This document shows positions 1-11,280 of a DNA stretch of 64,000 bases, one piece after another. The stretch is from Megalopta genalis (Eukaryota; Arthropoda; Insecta; Hymenoptera; Halictidae), in contig NW_027477530.1 in assembly GCF_051020955.1 (NCBI RefSeq), positions 1 to 64,000 of the forward strand, written 5' to 3'. Under the pieces are notes generated by a model. It saw only the letters and a program-made list of their open reading frames with translations, had not been told where the DNA came from and searched no databases. Numbering within the stretch: position 1 is the stretch's first letter; the number at the start of each line of letters is the position of its first letter. The translations under genes and the position numbers were made by a program.

Positions 1-3000
1 GGATTTGAAGGTATACCTTCTACATCGCATTGATTTGAAGCTAAATCATGTGTTTCGCATAGATATGAAGCTATCTCGTTTGTTTCGTCTGCATTTGAAG
101 CTGTATCATTTATACCGCAAGTATCTGAACCTAAATCATTTGTTTCGCATGGATTTGAAGCTAAGCCTTCAACTTTGCATTGATTTGAAGCTAAATCAAG
201 TTTATCGCATGGATTTTGAAGCTAACTCGTTTGATCGTCTGCATTTGAAGCTTTTTCACTTATATCCCAAGTGTTTGAAGCTAAATCATTTCTTAAGCAT
301 TGATTTGAAGGTAATCCTTCTACATCGCATTGATTTGAAGCTAAATCAAGTTTATCGCATGGATTTTGAAGCTAACTCGTTTGATCGTCTGCATTTGAAG
401 CTATATCACTTATATCCCAAGTGTTTGAAGCTAAATTATTTGTTAAGCATGGATTTGAAGGTAAACCTCCTACATCGCATTGATTTGAAGCTAAATCATG
501 AGTTTCGCATGGATCAGAAGCTAACACGTTTGTTTCGCCTGCATTTGAAGCCATATCATTTATATCGCAAATATTTGAAGCGAAATCATTTGTTAAGCAT
601 GGATTTGAAGGTAAACCTTCTACATCGCATTGATTTGAAGCTAAATCATGAGTTTCGCATGGATTAGAAGCTAACTAGTTTGTTTCGCCTGCATTTGAAG
701 CTATATCATTTATATCGCAAGTATTTGAAGCTAAATCATTTGTGTTCCACGGATTTGAAGCTGATCCTTCTACTTCGCATTGATTTGAAGCTAAATCAAG
801 TTTATCGCATGGATTTTGAATCTAACTCGTTTGATCGTCTGCATTTGATGCCATATCACTTATATCCCAAGTGTTTGAAGATACATCATTTTTTAAGCAT
901 GGATTTGAAGGTAAACCTTCTACATCGCATTGATTTGAAGCTAAATCATGAGTTTCGCATGGATTAGAAGCTAACACGTTTGTTTCGCCTGCATTTGAAG
1001 CTATATCATTTATATCGCAAGTATTTGAAGCTAAATCATTTGTTAAGCATGGATTTGAAGGTATACCTTCTACATCGCATTGATTTGAAGCTAAATCATG
1101 TGTTTCGCATAGATATGAAGCTATCTCGTTTGTTTCGCCTGCATTTGAAGCTATATCATTTATATCGCAAATATTTGAAGCGAAATCATTTGTTAAGCAT
1201 GGATTTGAAGGTAAACCATCTACATCGCATTGATTTGAAGCTAAATCATGAGTTTCGCATGGATTAGAAGCTAACTAGTTTGTTTCGCCTGCATTTGAAG
1301 CTATGTCATTTATGTCGCAAGTATTTGAAGCTAAATCATTTGTGTTGCATGGATTTGAAGCTCATCCTTCTACTTCGCATTGATTTGAATCTAAATCAAG
1401 TTTATCGCATGGATTTTGAAGCTAACTCGTTTGATCGTCTGCATTTGAAGCTATATCACTTATATCCCAAGTGTTTGAAGCTAAATTAATTGTTAAGCAT
1501 GGATTTGAAGGTAAACCTCCTACATCGCATTGATTTGAAGCTAAATCATGAGTTTCGCATGGATCAGAAGCTAACACGTTTGTTTCGCCTGCATTTGAAG
1601 CTATGTCATTTATGTCGCAAGTATTTGAAGCTAAATCATTTGTGTTGCATGGATTTGAAGCTCATCCTTCTACTTCGCATTGATTTGAATCTAAATCAAG
1701 TTTATCGCATGGATTTTGAAGCTAACTCGTTTGATCGTCTGCATTTGAAGCTTTTTCACTTATATCCCAAGTGTTTGAAGCTAAATCATTTGTTAAGCAT
1801 GGATTTGAAGTTGAACCTTCTACATCGCATTGATTTGAAGGTAAACCTTCCACATCGCATTGATTTGAAGCTAAATCATGAGTTTCGCATGGATTAGAAG
1901 CTAACTCGTTTGTTTCGCCTGCATTTGAAGCTATATCATTTATGTCGCAAGTATTTGAAGCTAAATCATTTGTGTTGCATGGATTTGAAGCTCATCCTTC
2001 TACTTCGCATTGATTTGAAGCTAAATCAAGTTTATCGCATGGATTTTGAAGCTAACTCGTTTGATCGTCTGCATTTGAAGCTATATCACTTATATCCCAA
2101 GTGTTTGAAGCTAAATTATTTGTTAAGCATGGATTTGAATGTCAACCTCCTACATCGCATTGATTTGAAGCTAAATCATGAGTTTCGCATGGATTAGAAG
2201 CTAACACGTTTGTTTCGCCTGCATTTGAAGCTATATCATTTATATCGCAAATATTTGAAGCGAAATCATTTGTTAAGCATGGATTTGAAGGTAAACCTTC
2301 TACATCGCATTGATTTGAAGCTAAATCATGAGTTTCGCATGGATTAGAAGCTAACTAGTTTGTTTCGCCTGCATTTGAGGCTATATCATTTATATCGCAA
2401 GTATTTGAAGCTAAATCATTTGTGTTCCACGGATTTGAAGCTAATCCTTTTACTTCGCATTGATTTGAAGCTAAATCAAGTTTATCGCATGGATTTTGTA
2501 GCTAACTCGTCTGATCGTCTGCGTTTGAAGCTTTTTCACTTATATCCCAAGTGTTTGAAGCTAAATCATTTGTTAAGCATGGATTTGAAGTTGAACCTTC
2601 TACATCGCATTGATTTGAAGGTAAACCTTCCACATCGCATTGATTTGAAGCTAAATCATGAGTTTCGCATGGATTAGAAGCTAACTCGTTTGTTTCGCCT
2701 GCATTTGAAGCTATATCATTTATGTCGCAAGTATTTGAAGCTAAATCATTTGTGTTGCATGGATTTGAAGCTCATCCTTCTACTTCGCATTGATTTGAAG
2801 CTAAATCAAGTTTATCGCATGGATTTTGAAGCTAACTCGTTTGATCGTCTGCATTTGAAGCTATATCACTTATATCCCAAGTGTTTGAAGCTAAATTATT
2901 TGTTAAGCATGGATTTGAATGTCAACCTCCTACATCGCATTGATTTGAAGCTAAATCATGAGTTTCGCATGGATTAGAAGCTAACACGTTTGTTTCGCCT

Positions 3001-5640
3001 GCATTTGAAGCTATATCATTTATATCGCAAATATTTGAAGCGAAATCATTTGTTAAGCATGGATTTGAAGGTAAACCTTCTACATCGCATTGATTTGAAG
3101 CTAAATCATGAGTTTCGCATGGACTAGAAGCTAACTAGTTTGTTTCGCCTGCATTTGAAGCTATATCATTTATATCGCAAGTATTTGAAGCTAAATCATT
3201 TGTGTTCCACGGATTTGAAGCTGATCCTTCTACTTCGCATTGATTTGAATCTAAATCAAGTTTATCGCATGGATTTTGAAGCTAACTCGTTTGATCGTCT
3301 GCATTTGAAGCTATATCACTTATATCCCAAGTGTTTGAAGCTAAATTATTTGTTAAGCATGGATTTGAAGGTAAACCTCCTACATCGCATTGATTTGAAG
3401 CTAAATCATGAGTTTCGCATGGATTAGAAGCTAACTAGTTTGTTTCGCCTGCATTTGAAGCTATATCATTTATATCGCAAGTATTTGAAGCTAAATCATT
3501 TGTGTTCCACGGATTTGAAGCTAATCCTTTTACTTCGCATTGATTTGAAGCTAAATCAAGTTTATCGCATGGATTTTGAAGCTAACTCGTTTGATCGTCT
3601 GCATTTGAAGCTTTTTCACTTATATCCCAAGTGTTTGAAGCTAAATCATTTGTTAAGCATGGATTTGAAGTTGAACCTTCTACATCGCATTGATTTGAAG
3701 GTAAACCTTCCACATCGCATTGATTTGAAGCTAAATCATGAGTTTCGCATGGATTAGAAGCTAACTCGTTTGTTTCGCCTGCATTTGAAGCTATATCATT
3801 TATGTCGCAAGTATTTGAAGCTAAATCATTTGTGTTGCATGGATTTGAAGCTCATCCTTCTACTTCGCATTGATTTGAAGCTAAATCAAGTTTATCGCAT
3901 GGATTTTGAAGCTAACTCGTTTGATCGTCTGCATTTGAAGCTATATCACTTATATCCCAAGTGTTTGAAGCTAAATTATTTGTTAAGCATGGATTTGAAG
4001 GTAAACCATCTACATCGCATTGATTTGAAGCTAAATCATGAGTTTCGCATGGATTAGAAGCTAAGTAGTTTGTTTCGCCTACATTTGAAGCTATATCATT
4101 TATGTCGCAAGTATTTGAAGCTAAATCATTTGTGTTGCATGGATTTGAAGCTCATCCTTCTACTTCGCGTTGATTTGAATCTAAATCAAGTTTATCGCAT
4201 GGATTTTGAAGCTAACTCGTTTGATCGTCTGCATTTGAAGCTATATCACTTATATCCCAAGTGTTTGAAGCTAAATTATTTGTTAAGCATGGATTTGAAG
4301 GTAAACCTCCTACATCGCATTGATTTGAAGCTAAATCATGAGTTTCGCATGGATCAGAAGCTAACACGTTTGTTTCGCCTGCATTTGAAGCCATATCATT
4401 TATATCGCAAATATTTGAAGCGAAATCATTTGTTAAGCATGGATTTGAAGGTAAACCTTCTACATCGCATTGATTTGAAGCTAAATCATGAGTTTCGCAT
4501 GGATTAGAAGCTAACTAGTTTGTTTCGCCTGCATTCGAAGCTATATCATTTATATCGCAAGTATTTGAAGCTAAATCATTTGTGTTCCACGGATTTGAAG
4601 CTAATCCTTCTACTTCGCATTGATTTGAAGCTAAATCAAGTTTATCGCATGGATTTTGAATCTAACTCGTTTGATCGTCTGCATTTGTTGCCATATCACT
4701 TATATCCCAAGTGTTTGAAGCTAAATCATTTTTTAAGCATGGATTTGAAGGTAAACCTTCTACATCGCATTGATTTGAAGCTAAATCATGAGTTTCGCAT
4801 GGATTAGAAGCTAACACGTTTGTTTCGCCTGCATTTGAAGCTATATCATTTATATCGCAAGTATTTGAAGCTAAATCATTTGTTAAGCATGGATTTGAAG
4901 GTATACCTTCTACATCGCATTGATTTGAAGCTAAATCATGTGTTTCGCATAGATATGAAGCTATCTCGTTTGTTTCGTCTGCATTTGAAGCTGTATCATT
5001 TATACCGCAAGTATCTGATCCTAAATCATTTGTTTCGCATGGATTTGAAGCTAAGCCTTCTACTTTGCATTGATTTGAAGCTAAATCAAGTTTATCGCAT
5101 GGATTTTGAAGCTAACTCGTTTGATCGTCTGCATTTGAAGCTTTTTCACTTATATCCCAAGTGTTTGAAGCTAAATCATTTGTTAAGCATTGATTTGAAG
5201 GTAAACCTTCCACATCGCATTGATTTGAAGCTAAATCATGAGTTTCGCATGGTTTAGAAGCTAACTCGTTTGTTTCGCCTGCATTTGAAGCTATATCATT
5301 TATGTCGCAAGTATTTGAAGCTAAATCATTTGTGTTGCATGGATTTGAAGCTCATCCTTCTACTTCTCATTGATTTGAAGCTAAATCAAGTTTATCGCAT
5401 GGATTTTGAAGCTAACTCGTTTGATCGTCTGCATTTGAAGCTATATCACTTATATCCCAAGTGTTTGAAGCTAAATTATTTGTTAAGCATGGATTTGAAG
5501 GTAAACCTCCTACATCGCATTGATTTGAAGCTAAATCATGAGTTTCGCATGGATCAGAAGCTAACACGTTTGTTTCGCCTGCATTTGAAGCTATATCATT
5601 TATATCGCAAGTATGTGAAGCTAAATCATTTGTTAAGCTT
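1..5640. repeat. 5,640 bp super-repeat, copy 1
   Basis: Position 1 corresponds to 5641 and 11281. Landmark monomers recur at an exact 5,640 bp (188-monomer) offset, for example 680 to 6320 and 1490 to 7130. Copies differ by scattered single-base changes, such as TTGATCGTCT at 211-220 against TTCATCGTCT at 5851-5860. The window starts inside the array, so the left boundary is arbitrary. Confidence 0.93.
661..960. repeat. Representative 300 bp higher-order repeat (ten monomers)
   Basis: This is a clean example of the recurring 300 bp unit. In 30 bp steps: a at 661 (GGATTAGAAG), b at 691, c at 721 (TGTGTTCCAC end), d at 751 (CTGATCC), e' at 781 (AATCAAGTTTATCGC), a' at 811 (GGATTTTGAA), b' at 841 (TATCCCAA end), c' at 871 (GTGTTTGAAG), d at 901 and e at 931 (CATGAGTTTCGC). 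The next HOR starts at 961. HORs of 450 bp (an extra pentamer) and 330 bp (an extra d-type monomer) are interspersed along the window. Confidence 0.95.
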
Positions 5641-6307
5641 GGATTTGAAGGTATACCTTCTACATCGCATTGATTTGAAGCTAAATCATGTGTTTCGCAT
5701 AGATATGAAGCTATCTCGTTTGTTTCGTCTGCATTTGAAGCTGTATCATTTATACCGCAAGTATCTGAACCTAAATCATTTGTTTCGCATGGATTTGAAG
5801 CTAAGCCTTCAACTTTGCATTGATTTGAAGCTAAATCAAGTTTATCGCATGGATTTTGAAGCTAACTCGTTTCATCGTCTGCATTTGAAGCTTTTTCACT
5901 TATATCCCAAGTGTTTGAAGCTAAATCATTTGTTAAGCATTGATTTGAAGGTAATCCTTCTACATCGCATTGATTTGAAGCTAAATCAAGTTTATCGCAT
6001 GGATTTTGAAGCTAACTCGTTTGATCGTCTGCATTTGAAGCTATATCACTTATATCCCAAGTGTTTGAAGCTAAATTATTTGTTAAGCATGGATTTGAAG
6101 GTAAACCTCCTACATCGCATTGATTTGAAGCTAAATCATGAGTTTCGCATGGATCAGAAGCTAACACGTTTGTTTCGCCTGCATTTGAAGCCATATCATT
6201 TATATCGCAAATATTTGAAGCGAAATCATTTGTTAAGCATGGATTTGAAGGTAAACCTTCTACATCGCATTGATTTGAAGCTAAATTATGAGTTTCGCAT
6301 GGATTAG
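5270..6307 (+). other. Longest plus-strand open frame, 345 codons (incidental)
   Basis: Frames of this length also occur at 10,910-11,947, 22,761-23,798 and 37,161-38,198, where several successive a monomers carry GGATCAGAAG or AGATATGAAG instead of the TAG-bearing GGATTAGAAG. The start is a TTG inside a repeat monomer, with no upstream signal. The product would be Leu, Lys, His, Asn, Arg and Tyr in ten-residue units such as MDLKVNLLHR, with no Gly or Trp and few Ala or Pro. That is unlike a folded protein and is best explained as translation of a satellite unit whose length happens to be ten codons. Confidence 0.85.
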
Positions 6308-9300
6308 AAGCTAACTAGTTTGTTTCGCCTGCATTTGAAGCTATATCATTTATATCGCAAGTATTTGAAGCTAAATCATTTGTGTTCCACGGATTTGAAG
6401 CTGATCCTTCTACTTCGCATTGATTTGAAGCTAAATCAAGTTTATCGCATGGATTTTGAATCTAACTCGTTTGATCGTCTGCATTTGATGCCATATCACT
6501 TATATCCCAAGTGTTTGAAGATAAATCATTTTTTAAGCATGGATTTGAAGGTAAACCTTCTACATCGCGATGATTTGAAGCTAAATCATGAGTTTCGCAT
6601 GGATTAGAAGCTAACACGTTTGTTTCGCCTGCATTTGAAGCTATATCATTTATATCGCAAGTATTTGAAGCTAAATCATTTGTTAAGCATGGATTTGAAG
6701 GTATACCTTCTACATCGCATTGATTTGAAGCTAAATCATGTGTTTCGCATAGATATGAAGCTATCTCGTTTGTTTCGCCTGCATTTGAAGCTATATCATT
6801 TATATCGCAAATATTTGAAGCGAAATCATTTGTTAAGCATGGATTTGAAGGTAAACCATCAACATCGCATTGATTTGAAGCTAAATCATGAGTTTCGCAT
6901 GGATTAGAAGCTAACTAGTTTGTTTCGCCTGCATTTGAAGCTATGTCATTTATGTCGCAAGTATTTGAAGCTAAATCATTTGTGTTGCATGGATTTGAAG
7001 CTCATCCTTCTACTTCGCATTGATTTGAATCTAAATCAAGTTTATCGCATGGATTTTGAAGCTAACTCGTTTGATCGTCTGCATTTGAAGCTATATCACT
7101 TATATCCCAAGTGTTTGAAGCTAAATTAATTGTTAAGCATGGATTTGAAGGTAAACCTCCTACATCGCATTGATTTGAAGCTAAATCATGAGTTTCGCAT
7201 GGATCAGAAGCTAACACGTTTGTTTCGCCTGCATTTGAAGCTATGTCATTTATGTCGCAAGTATTTGAAGCTAAATCATTTGTGTTGCATGGATTTGAAG
7301 CTCATCCTTCTACTTCGCATTGATTTGAATCTAAATCAAGTTTATCGCATGGATTTTGAAGCTAACTCGTTTGATCGTCTGCATTTGAAGCTTTTTCACT
7401 TATATCCCAAGTGTTTGAAGCTAAATCATTTGTTAAGCATGGATTTGAAGTTGAACCTTCTACATCGCATTGATTTGAAGGTAAACCTTCCACATCGCAT
7501 TGATTTGAAGCTAAATCATGAGTTTCGCATGGATTAGAAGCTAACTCGTTTGTTTCGCCTGCATTTGAAGCTATATCATTTATGTCGCAAGTATTTGAAG
7601 CTAAATCATTTGTGTTGCATGGATTTGAAGCTCATCCTTCTACTTCGCATTGATTTGAAGCTAAATCAAGTTTATCGCATGGATTTTGAAGCTAACTCGT
7701 TTGATCGTCTGCATTTGAAGCTATATCACTTATATCCCAAGTGTTTGAAGCTAAATTATTTGTTAAGCATGGATTTGAATGTCAACCTCCTACATCGCAT
7801 TGATTTGAAGCTAAATCATGAGTTTCGCATGGATTAGAAGCTAACACGTTTGTTTCGCCTGCATTTGAAGCTATATCATTTATATCGCAAATATTTGAAG
7901 CGAAATCATTTGTTAAGCATGGATTTGAAGGTAAACCTTCTACATCGCATTGATTTGAAGCTAAATCATGAGTTTCGCATGGATTAGAAGCTAACTAGTT
8001 TGTTTCGCCTGCATTTGAGGCTATATCATTTATATCGCAAGTATTTGAAGCTAAATCATTTGTGTTCCACGGATTTGAAGCTAATCCTTTTACTTCGCAT
8101 TGATTTGAAGCTAAATCAAGTTTATCGCATGGATTTTGTAGCTAACTCGTTTGATCGTCTGCGTTTGAAGCTTTTTCACTTATATCCCAAGTGTTTGAAG
8201 CTAAATCATTTGTTAAGCATGGATTTGAAGTTGAACCTTCTACATCGCATTGATTTGAAGGTAAACCTTCCACATCGCATTGATTTGAAGCTAAATCATG
8301 AGTTTCGCATGGATTAGAAGCTAACTCGTTTGTTTCGCCTGCATTTGAAGCTATATCATTTATGTCGCAAGTATTTGAAGCTAAATCATTTGTGTTGCAT
8401 GGATTTGAAGCTCATCCTTCTACTTCGCATTGATTTGAAGCTAAATCAAGTTTATCGCATGGATTTTGAAGCTAACTCGTTTGATCGTCTGCATTTGAAG
8501 CTATATCACTTATATCCCAAGTGTTTGAAGCTAAATTATTTGTTAAGCATGGATTTGAATGTCAACCTCCTACATCGCATTGATTTGAAGCTAAATCATG
8601 AGTTTCGCATGGATTAGAAGCTAACACGTTTGTTTCGCCTGCATTTGAAGCTATATCATTTATATCGCAAATATTTGAAGCGAAATCATTTGTTAAGCAT
8701 GGATTTGAAGGTAAACCTTCTACATCGCATTGATATGAAGCTAAATCATGAGTTTCGCATGGACTAGAAGCTAACTAGTTTGTTTCGCCTGCATTTGAAG
8801 CTATATCATTTATATCGCAAGTATTTGAAGCTAAATCATTTGTGTTCCACGGATTTGAAGCTGATCCTTCTACTTCGCATTGATTTGAATCTAAATCAAG
8901 TTTATCGCATGGATTTTGAAGCTAACTCGTTTGATCGTCTGCATTTGAAGCTATATCACTTATATCCCAAGTGTTTGAAGCTAAATTATTTGTTAAGCAT
9001 GGATTTGAAGGTAAACCTCCTACATCGCATTGATTTGAAGCTAAATCATGAGTTTCGCATGGATTAGAAGCTAACTAGTTTGTTTCGCCTGCATTTGAAG
9101 CTATATCATTTATATCGCAAGTATTTGAAGCTAAATCATTTGTGTTCCACGGATTTGAAGCTAATCCTTTTACTTCGCATTGATTTGAAGCTAAATCAAG
9201 TTTATCGCATGGATTTTGAAGCTAACTCGTTTGATCGTCTGCATTTGAAGCTTTTTCACTTATATCCCAAGTGTTTGAAGCTAAATCATTTGTTAAGCAT

Positions 9301-11280
9301 GGATTTGAAGTTGAACCTTCTACATCGCATTGATTTGAAGGTAAACCTTCCACATCGCATTGATTTGAAGCTAAATCATGAGTTTCGCATGGATTAGAAG
9401 CTAACTCGTTTGTTTCGCCTGCATTTGAAGCTATATCATTTATGTCGCAAGTATTTGAAGCTAAATCATTTGTGTTGCATGGATTTGAAGCTCATCCTTC
9501 TACTTCGCATTGATTTGAAGCTAAATCAAGTTTATCGCATGGATTTTGAAGCTAACTCGTTTGATCGTCTGCATTTGAAGCTATATCACTTATATCCCAA
9601 GTGTTTGAAGCTAAATTATTTGTTAAGCATGGATTTGAAGGTAAACCATCTACATCGCATTGATTTGAAGCTAAATCATGAGTTTCGCATGGATTAGAAG
9701 CTAAGTAGTTTGTTTCGCCTACATTTGAAGCTATATCATTTATGTCGCAATTATTTGAAGCTAAATCATTTGTGTTGCATGGATTTGAAGCTCATCCTTC
9801 TACTTCGCGTTGATTTGAATCTAAATCAAGTTTATCGCATGGATTTTGAAGCTAACTCGTTTGATCGTCTGCATTTGAAGCTATATCACTTATATCCCAA
9901 GTGTTTGAAGCTAAATTATTTGTTAAGCATGGATTTGAAGGTAAACCTCCTACATCGCATTGATTTGAAGCTAAATCATGAGTTTCGCATGGATCAGAAG
10001 CTAACACGTTTGTTTCGCCTGCATTTGAAGCCATATCATTTATATCGCAAATATTTGAAGCGAAATCATTTGTTAAGCATGGATTTGAAGGTAAACCTTC
10101 TACATCGCATTGATTTGAAGCTAAATCATGAGTTTCGCATGGATTAGAAGCTAACTAGTTTGTTTCGCCTGCATTCGAAGCTATATCATTTATATCGCAA
10201 GTATTTGAAGCTAAATCATTTGTGTTCCACGGATTTGAAGCTAATCCTTTTACTTCGCATTGATTTGAAGCTAAATCAAGTTTATCGCATGGATTTTGAA
10301 TCTAACTCGTTTGATCGTCTGCATTTGTTGCCATATCACTTATATCCCAAGTGTTGGAAGCTAAATCATTTTTTAAGCATGGATTTGAAGGTAAACCTTC
10401 TACATCGCATTGATTTGAAGCTAAATCATGAGTTTCGCATGGATTAGAAGCTAACACGTTTGTTTCGCCTGCATTTGAAGCTATATCATTTATATCGCAA
10501 GTATTTGAAGCTAAATCATTTGTTAAGCATGGATTTGAAGGTATACCTTCTACATCGCATTGATTTGAAGCTAAATCATGTGTTTCGCATAGATATGAAG
10601 CTATCTCGTTTGTTTCGTCTGCATTTGAAGCTGTATCATTTATACCGCAAGTATCTGATCCTAAATCATTTGTTTCGCATGGATTTGAAGCTAAGCCTTC
10701 TACTTTGCATTGATTTGAAGCTAAATCAAGTTTATCGCATGGATTTTGAAGCTAACTCGTTTGATCGTCTGCATTTGAAGCTTTTTCACTTATATCCCAA
10801 GTGTTTGAATCTAAATCATTTGTTAAGCATTGATTTGAAGGTAAACCTTCCACATCGCATTGATTTGAAGCTAAATCATGAGTTTCGCATGGTTTAGAAG
10901 CTAACTCGTTTGTTTCGCCTGCATTTGAAGCTATATCATTTATGTCGCAAGTATTTGAAGCTAAATCATTTGTGTTGCATGGATTTGAAGCTCATCCTTC
11001 TACTTCTCATTGATTTGAAGCTAAATCAAGTTTATCGCATGGATTTTGAAGCTAACTCGTTTGATCGTCTGCATTTGAAGCTATATCACTTATATCCCAA
11101 GTGTTTGAAGCTAAATTATTTGTTAAGCATGGATTTGAAGGTAAACCTCCTACATCGCATTGATTTGAAGCTAAATCATGAGTTTCGCATGGATCAGAAG
11201 CTAACACGTTTGTTTCGCCTGCATTTGAAGCTATATCATTTATATCGCAAGTATGTGAAGCTAAATCATTTGTTAAGCTT
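5641..11280. repeat. 5,640 bp super-repeat, copy 2
   Basis: Near-identical to the preceding 5,640 bp and in the same register. It shares private changes with the following partial copy, for example TTCATCGTCT at 5851-5860 and 11491-11500. Copies 2 and 3 are therefore more closely related to each other than to copy 1 at that site. It contains the rare TAA-creating c' monomer (AAATTAATTG) near 7121, also found near 1481 and 12761. Confidence 0.93.

Noticed and set aside
372..554. Recurring 60-codon minus-strand frames beginning MASNAGETNV as small genes
   Set aside because: They recur wherever the same monomer series occurs, start at an ATG created by the GAAGCCATATC variant and end at the a' monomer TAG. 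They are repeat phase effects, although the ancestral frame is noted as a finding.
811..876. Short intron in each HOR (minus-strand GTTAG to TTTAG across the a' monomer) restoring a coding frame
   Set aside because: The candidate stretch is 36 bases, a multiple of three, and offers no convincing splice signals. The TGA and TAG stops elsewhere would remain.
661..960. CENP-B-box-like or other known centromere protein site
   Set aside because: I saw no match to the CENP-B box core in the monomer classes; TTTCG occurs but without the rest of the motif.
5270..6307. 345-codon plus-strand frame, and its three relatives, as a protein-coding gene
   Set aside because: The start is a TTG within a monomer, the product is only ten-residue Leu/Lys/His/Asn-rich units, homologous copies are broken by TAG, and there are no unique ends or expression signals.
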